A stretch of 64,000 bases of DNA from Siderastrea radians. Taxonomy: Eukaryota > Cnidaria > Anthozoa > Scleractinia > Rhizangiidae. The translations under genes and the position numbers were made by a program. Below the pieces are notes generated by a model. The model saw only the letters and a list, made by a program, of their open reading frames with translations. It had not been told where the DNA came from and ran no database searches. Positions 10,901-22,900 of this stretch are shown one piece after another; position 1 is the first letter of the stretch; every line of letters begins with the position of its first letter. The DNA lies in NCBI GenBank assembly GCA_964017195.1, contig OZ024895.1:23684733-23748732 (forward strand). The letters run 5' to 3'.

Positions 10901-13900
10901 CTTCCTTTAATTACTTCAATTTAGGAGAAAAAATACCCACACTTTTCGTTGGCCATTGGTGCTTATTGAAAGCACTGCTTTCACAACATTTGGGTTCCTG
11001 AATTTCTCAGGCAAATGAGCAAGGGAAGTTAAGTGTACTTCCTGACAGCTGCAGGTAACTTGGTTGGACAACTGGGTGCTTTTTTAAAAAGCATTGTCCA
11101 AATGTAGTGTAAGAAACTGGAGTAGTTTATCCTGTCAACAAATTTGTGTGGCTTTTTGTCAAGTCTGTACTTACTGCACTGCATAATAGACTATTTTACT
11201 CTGACATCACAGCAAACCAATCAGGATAGTGTGAAATAAAAGTGCCTTCTTTGTGTTAGGAGGTAGGAACTAAATTTTAAACTTGAATGGAACCACATGT
11301 AATTACTACACCAATGCAGCAATTAAAGTTGTATAGTTTAATCTTTTCGTTGTTGTACACTTGTAGGTTATGTCGTGGGTCCATGGTTGATATTTGGAAG
11401 TATGTGCTGCAGCATGTAAAGTCCACAAAGTAAGTTCCCAATAAACTGTTGTTGCAATGCATGGCTTGTACATTTACTACATGCATTTTTTTGCCTGTTG
11501 ATTATTATTATGATTATCTGGAATCCAGCATAAGAGCTGCTTGTACACACTGTAAGACCTCGAGCATTGATTATTTAGGACGTGCATACATGATTGTAGA
11601 TTGCTATTTGCATAGATTTAGGATGTGTATACTTGATTGTAGATTGTTAAGCTGTGGTGACATGAGTGATTTTTTGCTTGCGATGGTGATGTGATGTTTT
11701 TTAGAGTTGTTGTGTCCCCAGCGATTCGACAACAAAAATACCGCAGGAAAAATTGCGACGATTTTTTTGCGACGATATCATGGACTTCGTCAAAACTTGT
11801 CGCCGAGTGTAGCCACCATCGCGCACTGGTGACGTGACAATTCTCAACTTGAAAATATCACATCACCATCACAATCTAAAAATTGCTTGTGTAGCCGTAG
11901 CTTTACCAGTATTTGCATAGATCTAAATTAGCTTTGACAAATTTAAGATTTAATGTCTCCATTTTTCTTCTCTGTTAAAACAGAAATGTGCAGAAGATAC
12001 ATGGAAACTTGAAGTTGTATCCTTTTATGTTGTTAGCAGGTTTGCACACTCCAAGTGAAGGTCCTAGAAATCCTTCAATTTGAAAAACAAAATTTGGAGG
12101 ACTGTAAACAGTTTGAACCAAAAGTCACATCAGAAGTTGGTAAATTATGATCGTTCAGGTGAGCGTAGTCCTGAGAAGGACTGTTTGAGGTGATATTGAC
12201 TTACGTTTCGACAACCTGAGTGGAAGTCCTCATCAGAGTCATCATCAGGGTAAGACAGGGTTCACATGGTCATGGAAGGGTCATGGAAAGTGATGCAATT
12301 TGAATTTTGCATCCCAGATCTGAAAAAGTCATGGAATTTCGAAAAAATTGTTTGGCTCATGGAAAAGTCATGGAATTTCAGTTTTTCCCAAAATCGTTTT
12401 AAGCTGATAGTTGAAAATTATGTTGTTTTATTGAATTGGCAGCAGATGGGATGCTAGTTCAGTGATTTGTTGCATGTACAATTTGTCTGTAGTGAGTCCT
12501 GGGACTCACAGCCCTCTAAAATACATGTACAGTGTAAGCATTTTGAGGTAAACGCCCCTCTCTTATAAATCGCCCTTAAGTATTTAATTAACCCCCTGTT
12601 TAGTAAACCCTTTCTGCAAGAGATAGTGCTGGTACACATTATGTACCACTGTTCTGATATTGACAACGACGGTGAAATTAAATGCATAAACGATGACTTG
12701 CTCCTATGGATATCGAGAACTATGTTGCAATGTACAGTTTTTTTACATTCATATAGCAGCCACCTTTGAAACTATTAAGAAAAGTTGAGCCTTTGTTTTG
12801 ACACTTGTTTAGGCAAACATAATAAACACCTTTCTCCTTTTAATTGCACATGTCTAATAATGCCTCCAGAAAATCCCAGAAAGTCCATAAATGCCCTGGG
12901 CATTTGTTAAATTATTTATGCTATGTATTCTAAAACGTTGGGGCATGTTGGCGTAGTGGTTAGCACATTGGGCTTCAGATCTGAAGGTCGGTGGTTCGAC
13001 ACTCAGTCCCTGCCATCGCGTTGTTTCCTTAGACAAGAAACTTTACCCCACATTGTCTCTCTCCTCCCAGGTGAAAAAATGGGTAACAGCGACATGCTGC
13101 TGGGGATAACCCTGAAATGGACTGGCATCCCATCCAGGGGGAGAAGCAAACATGCTTCATGCTAGAGGAACCAGGTTAAGCTCTGACCATGTGGGCCGCC
13201 TGAACAGGATAAGCCAGAGTCTCTGTGTTTCACATACAGTACTGGGCAAAAGTAAGTTGACAGTCCCCCGATACTCGAACACCTCGACTCGATCCTCGAT
13301 ACTTGAAACTCGAGCCTCAAAACATGATTCTCGATTTGCAAAAACATCAAGGATCAAGAATTGAGAATCGAGACTGTCAACTTACTTTTGCCTGGTACTT
13401 TACATGTACAGTACATAAAAAGTTGATTAGTTATCAGTTGGTCACAGTTTGTTTTCCTTAATGAATATTTCTGTGAGCAGGCAACAGTTGATTCACGAGC
13501 AAGCTGCCCATTCAGGTGACAAAGCAGATGATGAACAAAGAGGGCAGCTAAAAGGGAAACACACCCAGTTAACTAAAGAGCTTTTGGAAGTCAGAAACAA
13601 AGTTTACCACGTTGAAAAAGAAATCAAAGCTTTGCAGAAGGAGATTCTTCAAGCAGGTTAAAAGAATGAACTGGCTCTTTTTTACGAGATGTATTGCTGA
13701 CTCACTTAGTACTTTGTAGTGGGACAAACGGAATATGTAAACCCATTCCCATAAGTTGTAAAATAGGCCATGGGAAAAATAGGATGGCAAAATAGGATGG
13801 TCTTTGTATACATAAAGTAACATTTATTGCATCTTGGATTTAAAACATTATTTTGTGTTTGTTATATTTTTGAGTTGGTTTAATTAAGTTTGAATTAAGC

Positions 13901-16900
13901 ATTGCTTAAAGTGCACCCAATCCTAAAATATTTTTTATGCTAATATAAAACTTGGCAGCTGTTTTAAAAACATTATCGCCATTATTTGCAGTTTTTTACT
14001 TTTTTACGGGCTTCAAAACTTACGAAAAACTAAACATCATTTGTCGCACGACCAAGTCAAATTGGGCGTGGGTCTATTCCTGATTTGACGTCATGAACTG
14101 CTTTGCATGCATGTTTACAAAGACTTAAGGAGATGTAAATCAGTTTGTGATGTCAAATCAGGAATATTCCCATGCCCCTCACTAGCTCGGTCGTGTAACA
14201 GATGATGGCTAGATTTCGTAACTTTCACTGCCTATAAAAAGTCATGACTGAGGGGGACTTCATAAAAAAGGCGCAATGCTTTTGGAACAGATGCAAAGAT
14301 TTATTTTAGCAAAAAAAAAATTGGGGGTTAGGTGGACTTTAAGAATGACTAATTTGGTAACTGAAACAACCAGTTTGAAAGCATAGTGCTCCTTTCCTAC
14401 CTTGGGAAACAGTTGGCAATGCAGCTGCAAGTCTGATTCCTCCAAAAGCTGGCTGCGTGTCCTAAGGATTCCCCTTCTCTTGCCCTCATAACTTAAAGTG
14501 TGGTGGGTATTTCCCAACGTGGAGCTCATTGCACAGAACTTTTCAGAAAGAGGCTTAAGTGATGAGTACGTGCATAATTATACATTCCCATAAATCACAT
14601 GCGCATTTAAATGCAATGCAAATGCAAGCACAGCCACAAGTATAGGCAACTTTGTTGCGATACAAGTTGCATGGAAAATTGCCCAGTGTCACATACCCTG
14701 AAATTATGAACATGTCTCGCAACTCTTTTGGTGCCGCAATTGTTGCAAGAAGTAAAAGTCTGTGCTTCTTTCTACAATGATCCTCGCAATGCTGCAACTG
14801 CAAATTTTTCCAGCACTGCATAGAGGTGTTGCACTAGGCAACACTGCGTGCAACTTGTCTTGCAACGGCGCAACAAAATTGTAAAACAAGTTGCAAGAAA
14901 AATTGCCTAGTGTAACAGCACCTTTAAGCACAATTACTGTACATTTGAACATCAAAAATGTAAATCTAAGCTGGCTTGTACTTGCACTTGCATTTTGTCA
15001 TGTTGAATATTGGTAATGCACATGCTAGTGCAAGCAAGTGGTGTGACTCCTTTGCCATCTTAGAGCACTGCACCAAATGTGCATGTGTACATGGTATTGC
15101 TCCTTGTGCTTGCATAATTTGCATTTGTGTGAACACCGCTGGAGTTGCACTTGCTTTCATGTATTATGATGCACGTTGAATTAGTTTTTTCATACTTGAA
15201 CCACTTAAATGCCAGCACCCTGCATTTGCATATGTATCTACACCTACACTGTAAATATCCTGTCCTTTGCAGAGGAGAACTACACAGAAGTTGGTCAACA
15301 GATTTCTGATCTTGCCAAGAGAAATGCCTTACTGAGTGCCTATTCTAAGCAGTGTCGTCAGTTGGCAGAATTGTACATGGATTTGGTTAAACAGATCAAC
15401 GACAAAATAGCAATTTGTAAAGATGTTGTGAGGTGCATAAGTCAACATGTTTACCTATTTTTTTTTAATTATGTAGTGTATAATGTACTTGGATGAATTT
15501 GTTGATGTAGACACAAATGTATGTGCTATTGCGATGTTTTCGGTTCCTAAATGTTGATTGTGTAATGTTTTTGTCCCCATTGCTTTGTAGCCTTTGGTGA
15601 ACACTCTTTGGCTGTCATATTCTTTAACTAACCATTTTCTTTGCCAACACACCTACTGTATATCAGTAAATATGTACAAACAATGTAGATTTTCTTCTAC
15701 ATAAACTCTGTTTAAAAAGGAAATTTCTGTGGGCATAAATTATATTTTTAATATGATTGTTATTTTGCTTTGCTTGTACAGGAAGAAAGCAATTGACCCC
15801 ACATACTACACATCACAAGGAATCATCAGTGGTGGCTCACAAATTTTCAGTTCCATTGAAGGACGATCTACACCTACTGGATTAGAGTCAGCCTGCACTG
15901 TAAGGAACAAGTTTCTTTTTAACTATTCATACTGGTCCTTCAAACTGTATGATTGTCATGTTCAGGCAATGAGTTAACAGTTTGCACCTATTGGTGTTAA
16001 GCACAAGGGGGAGGACTGTTCCCTGGCTGGAGGGCAGGGGGGTGGGGAGGTTAATTTAATCTGAGACAAATTATTTGGTCTGTCATGTAAACAGCGGGAA
16101 AATTACTATTCAAGTATTTTGCATTGTGTCAATTTTTTCCTAATGACAGAGATCAGTCAGAGAATCCTGTGAGAGAATTGGATCATTCTTACATGACGTG
16201 TGCAAGGCTGATGAAGAATCTGGAAGGTTGGTGTACTAGTATGACAAATTCAGTCGAAAACTTGTACTCCAAGAAAAAATTCTACACAATTTTATTTTGC
16301 AATTTCTTGGAACAAACTATGAGGGAGCTGATCTGAGACAAATTATTTGTGGTACAAATGTATGTTTAAAGACATTAGTTTGAAATCGCTGATTCCTGTT
16401 ACCATTTTTTTGAGATACAACTTAAAGCTGTACAGCTGTAGGTGTTGTCCATTGTTTGGAACCCCAACCCAGTCCCTACTCTTCTCTGTCTATGTTCTCA
16501 TTTGGACGACAAATTTTGCATTTTGCTACTAGAAACACTGTGTTTTTGAGGTTGTGAAACCAGTATCTGCTGTCTGTTTTTATCAGACCCACCTGTCATA
16601 TACACGTACTTGACAAACAATCATTTTCTCTTTGTTTGTATTTATTTTCCAAAAAATTACTTGTCAGGATTGATGATGACCGTCAAAGAAAGGTCAAAGG
16701 TCAGCTGTGGACTGGAGTAGAGGTATGTTGTTTGCTTGATGTCATAAGTTTTCAATATTTAAAGATATTTTCTGATCCAGTGGGGGAAAATAAGTACTTT
16801 TTTGTGTCCAGTTTGCTGTACTGTGATTTTGCTGCATTTCTTGGTCTCTGTTCTTAGAATATCTTGTCACAGCACCCTGCAAAGGACGTTGTTACTTCAT

Positions 16901-19900
16901 TGTGTCGATTAGCACAAGATTCTGCGGTCAGCTTACGTGAATTGTCTGCAAGAATTGACTTGAAGAAGGATGCACAAGAACTCAAGTATGCTAATTCTGT
17001 TGAGCTGGTTCAGCATTTAAATGTGGAAGTAATTAAGTTAAACACAACCACTAATCGGCCATAATACCATATTTTCTCAATGAAACACCAAGGGCGTTTA
17101 TTTAAACTAGACCTCGCAGACCCAGTGTTTATTCAGGGCCTGGCATTTACCGGTATTAGAAAGGGGTATTTTCCATCATTTTTGATAGGCTCAGTTTTTT
17201 GGCCTTTAATACTTTAGGTTCACTAAAATTATAGCAAAACATAGCACAACATAAGTAAAACAGGAACAAAATGTCACTAATTTCGTCTTTAGTCGATAAA
17301 ATTTGAAACAAGGTGGGAAAATTGGCTGCTCAGTGGAGTGTAGAGTACAATATGCCAACTTCTTTTAGTTTAAGTGAGCAAAATAAATTGAGCTGAAATA
17401 CAGTAGTGGAACCCTTTTTAAATTGCTACAACTAATTTTCGATGAGAATCAGTAACAGAAAACTTCAGTTTCAAATAAACGCTGGACCTCAAAAAAAGAA
17501 GAAAACACTGGTACCTTGAATAAATGCTGGGGGCGTTTATTTCAAATTTGACTGAGTTGACCTGGTGTTTATTCAAGGCCCAGTGTTTAATTGAGAAAAT
17601 ATGGTAAGTTGGTAAAATTCATTATTTAAGTTGGTTTTCATACACTGTAAGTTGGTAAAAATGAGCAGACTAATAATAAGTTAGTAAACATAGGCACACA
17701 ATGCGTGCAGAGCCAATGACGTTTTCTTCCGCAATATGGTGAAATTTATGAAGACAACTCTTTGGGTCTTACACCACTGCAGTGTGGTCCCAGCTGTACC
17801 CTAACTCCCTTACCCACGCCTTCCCCTCCCCGCTTGCAGTTAATGTAACATCTTCGCCAGAGCAAGGAATCAGCATACCGTAATCAGTTATCATACAAAC
17901 CGGGTAAAGAGCAGCGTGACTACGTGAAGTTAATTATGGCGTGACATTAAAATTGCACGCAAAGTAAATAAAGCTCTTCATTTCCCTTTTCTTTGAAGAC
18001 ACCATATTCCAACGCGTTGGTTTCTTAAATTTTCGGTCTTTGTGAACATAAATAACTTCGCAGCTAATGTAAATTTTTCATAACAAATTTCAACATTTAA
18101 TTTTCCAGTTGATACGCCTGTTTTCTTCTAAACAAAAAGAACACCCTGAACCTGAATAAAATCATCAAGCTTTCAAAATTTAATAGGTCTCTATTGGAAT
18201 GCTTTGTCATTAACCTTGCATTCGGTTCGAGATGTTTTGAACGTTGCGTTACATTCCGAAGCTGAGCTGTCAACTATGCAAATTTGTTCAACACCCTTTG
18301 AACTATAAATTTCATGTTTATGCACCCAAAAATGACACTGCAAATTTTAAATTTGCTGTTACCTAGAGATAACCTGGAGTATTTTATGCTGTTTTACACT
18401 AGTCTTTTCGCTACTGTTACTAACTTGGGCTTTAAATATTGTTTTCTTCACTTTTTTTATTTTAATTAGGGAGTGAAATTAAAATATCTAGTTTGAAATA
18501 TGCAGTAGTAGCTAATGGTGAGAAGGTTTTCATGCGGGTATAAATCGGCCAGAATTTGTTACTTCACATTACAAGTTATGGTTCACACCTTTTCGGTTTA
18601 CAAAGTGTTTCTGCTTCACAGCAGGACACAACAATTCGCGAAAAAAGTCGAGTTGGTTCGTTGCAACCACGACGTTCTATTCTTACTAAATTTCAAATTG
18701 ATGCCGTCTCGTGTTTGCTGCCATGAAAATTTTTACTTCGGCTTAGTTAACGCAAGACTACAACGCGAATAAAATTCTACCAGACATCAAGGATACAAAA
18801 CATGCCATTCAAAGTATATCCAGACTTGCGAATACAGACCACTTTTTTCCCTCAAAGCCTGGGGGTCGTACTCCCATAGTATGAGATGTATGGGTATGTG
18901 CCGCTGCTGACCTAAGGGTTTCAGTGTACTGGTGGCACACCCCCTCCCAACATGTCACAGAGCACTCCCCCGGACTCACAGAAGAAAGACAAACAGCATG
19001 CATGCATTGATTTTTAGACTACAGCATTAGCCCTGATGTCACTAACATGACATCACTGGCTAAAAATTACTTAGTAGAAATGGATGAAGAACTTTCTTGG
19101 ACTTTGTGATCTGCATGGCCTGTTGCAGTAATACAGTTGGATAGGTTGGACAGATGGGGGGGGGGGGTGTTTAGATTAAAAAATTTAAAAAATATTAGAG
19201 TGTATACAATATACTTTAGAAAACACGTTAGCAAACTGATGTAGGTACACTGTAGGGATGGACAGGTTGACGCAAGCTGGTCCAGAAAATTTGCCAGTCC
19301 TCACATTCATTGAGTATCACATGCATCTTTGATTTTCCAATAATATTAAGGATAAAGATGTCAGTACATGTTTCATTTTAAGATACAACGTAAAAGTACT
19401 TACTGATAAAGGTTGAGTGGGACAGGAAAATATTTGACTTGTCCAGCACGCCCCCTCAGTCAATACATGCAAGTTGATGCATAATAATTATTATAATATG
19501 AGCTTTTGTGCGGGCCAGAAAGAGTGGCAGTAATAAGGAATTGGTACTTTGCTTGTTCCGGTAATCTGCTTGCTGCCTTAGTATGTTAACTATGTTATTT
19601 TGTTTTGACAGGTTTAAATATGAAAACTCAGGCAAGCTAACAGACACATCATCTCCACCTTCCTTACTTCAAAGTGTTCATCAGTTAATAGAGGTTGGTT
19701 ATCTTCATGTGACTTCATTAATATTTTTAGTAAGAATCTGTTTTGTTGGCACTGATCTGAGTTTTCTGGGAAAGTCAGACTCCAAAATAATCATTAACTC
19801 CTCAGTTCAAAGCAATTTAAAAGAATTTTTGTTTATGTCTAGTTGTACTTTTAACTTTTGATCTGACAATCAAAACTGTGAATTATTTACCAAAACTGGT

Positions 19901-22900
19901 GTTACGATTAATAGTGACGTAAGTAAAAGAGACACGTTTGGGCTAAAATAAACTTTAATGATGACAGACAATTGATTATGCCCCCTGGGAGTGGGGGGAG
20001 GGTAGAACAACAATTCAGATAGCAGAATAAAGCTACAACAAGTACGAGGACGCGAACATGATCCGATCAGTTATGCAAGCCAGCTCGACCTGTGTCAATA
20101 ATTAACCTAGTTTTTTGACTAAAAATGTATTACACTGTATGTTTATTTCTAGGAGGGTCAGGCTGCACACTTTCAAAGATTTCTAGAGTCTGAAAAAGGT
20201 TTGAATGAAGCCTGGAAAGCACGAAAAAGACTCAAAACTCTACAGCAAGAAATGGAGGCCAGTTTAGTTTCTAGTTATAAAGATTCTCCTGGAAATATTG
20301 AGCTGGCAAGGTAAATACAAGACCTATATATGCAATAATTATACATTTATCAGGTATGGATACCAGCTCCCAGGTCTCTATAAGTGTGGATCTGAATGAT
20401 TTTATTTCCTTGTTTCTTCCAGAGTTTGAATCTTTCTTGAGAATTTCCAGCGTCGATAATTGGGTTGAAAATGAAAGCTGAGAAAAAAGCAAAAGAAGAA
20501 CAGTATCAGTAATTAATAACCATCCCACGGGCTGGAGATCTCATGGTTGTTGATGCTTTTTTGCTTGTTGGTTTGTTTTTAATAGAAAAATGTTTTAAGG
20601 TTTTTTCTGTAAGGAGTGTTTTGTATTTTATTTCACCAATATATTTCTCTTCGTTTATCGACAATGAAGTTTGATCTGATTCTATAACTTTTTTCCCTTT
20701 TCAGTCTTTCTATAAATCTCGTTTTTTCATTGGACCTATCTCTTGCTGGGCTGGTACACTGTAACTGAAAGCACCTTCTTCTTTACCACTCACTCTTAAG
20801 TTTGAACCTATTATCTATTCTACTTTTTGAAAGCCATAGCCGAGATACGTTATGAATTTTGGCGAGATGTCCGATGTAAATAACAGTAGGATTTTGTTAC
20901 GAAACAACAGGCTCCGTAAGAGTCAATGAAGCATAGATTGCATTCGATTCTACGTACATACGAATTGGTAAACTAAAGAACCTGCAACTGCCCAGAAAAA
21001 CCACACTGTCAGCCCAAAACATCGAAGTCCAGCTAAATGCAGCTCTGCTAACCCACTCATTATTTTCCATAAGAAATCACGCAATCAAAAATTCAATATA
21101 ATTATACTGCACCGTTTTTAACAGGGTGTGCTAGTAAAGCTACGTACGTTGAGCACTCTAAGGTGACTCTCTTGACTGTGTAGACTCCTTGATATCACGG
21201 ACGCTGCCTTTAGCACTCCAAATTTCATAAACGTGACTCTTCTGTGGATAATCTTTGATTACCGCTCTCAACAAGCGTCTTTGTATAGCCAGGAGTTTCA
21301 ATAAAATTTGAAGGAGACAGCCAGTATGAGTAGAGTAACCGACTGTATCGACAAGGTTTGAAAGAAATCGTTATTTATTTGCTTCAATTTAGGGAAAAAA
21401 GTAGCCGACTTCTTTGAGCGAATTTGTAGACGCAATTCGTCGGTTGTCGATGCTTATTGAAAGCACTGTATAGCATATTTATTATAATTACATACGTTTA
21501 CAAAGGAGAACATTGAAATGCCTTTCCTCTGATCTACCCTTAATAGTACAAATTATTCCATTCGTGTTTCCTGTTTTCTCTTTTTAAAACAATCCTTTGT
21601 ATCATTGTATGTATCTCTTGAAAAACAATTGCCAATGGACAGAAGACAAGGTAAATTGAATGTTCCAACACAAAAATTAATTCCCCTTTCAGTCACATCA
21701 GCAAAATCAAACATGGCACCATACAAGACTATTCTGTAATCAAAACCGGAAATCGATAGTTCTCATCGACTGTATATGCTTCACAATCAACACAAGTATA
21801 ACCAGGATACGTTTTATCAGGATAAATTTTACTGCAACATATTGAATATTACTGCCCGTGAACTCATTGAAAAACAACGCAAGTCATTACTCTAACAGCA
21901 GGAAACACCAGTCATCTGATACATCACCGCCTAAAAATAACGAAAATATCTCCGACAAGGCCTGAAGACACAGCCAAAATTAATTGCTCTCTTAGGAATA
22001 CCGAACGTCACACGAACAACACCGAATCTACACGAAAGCTCACGAAAATAACCACAGGAATGCACCAACTTGATCACAATATCTCTTGGCTGCTATTGCA
22101 GCCACGAGATAAAAAGTACTTCAAGAATGCGCCTTAGATTTAACGTGATAAAATAATAAGCAGTGAGGCATATGGCGCTGAGTTGGTTGTAATCATTTCA
22201 TACAGTGTACAAGCGCAAGCAGGATAATACTTATTGTTTATTAAATTCTCAAGCTTGGTAATTACTGCTTTTCCTTTTCAAGAAAACTTTTGAACGCTGT
22301 GACACTAAACAGAAAATTACTTGAAAACTAGTCCTGCTTTCAATTCACCAGAGTCCTGCATCACAATGAGTTGGAGCTGACTGCATCTAAATCATCTCTA
22401 GAGTACATGAAGGCTGTGATGACTGAACTAACCAACTCCAGAAATGAGAGGCAGAGAGCAAAGGAAATTCTACTCATGAAACGTAAAAAGATTGAAGACT
22501 TTGAAAAGCTGGCGGTAAGAATTATTTGTACATGTTATGATTTTATCAATTTAGTTGCAACTTACCACAGGGAGCCCAACCCATGGAGTACCTTCCTATC
22601 AAAGTTCAAATATCGATTCTTTTCAAATGTGAACTTTTCACTGGGAGAGTGGATTATGGAATTGAATAGAATAATCAGTATTGCAATTATAATCAACTTT
22701 ACTCTTTATACTTTGAGGAATGAGGTCAGACATTAAGCCAACGTAAATTAGGTTATTGGATTAGTTTTTGAGCGAGTTTCATTTGGAATACATCCATGTT
22801 TTCTTTCTTCGCAGGAACGCTTCTCCTGTTTTAACAGCAAATTAACACGTAAAGCGAGTGACTCTTTATCAAAAACAGTTTTATTATTTATTTGCTCATT

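Larger units (their letters stand above)
12017..13480 (+). other. HAUS5: U12-type (minor spliceosome) intron 3 of HAUS5
   Basis: The donor reads GTATCCTTTT, matching the U12 GT-type donor consensus GTATCCTTT. At 13454-13462 the sequence TTCCTTAAT matches the U12 branch-site consensus TTCCTTRAY, with the branch A about 19 nt before the AG at 13479-13480, and there is no long polypyrimidine tract between. The flanking exons join in frame (TT|G, phase 2). The intron also contains a SINE and a mariner-like MITE. Confidence 0.85.
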
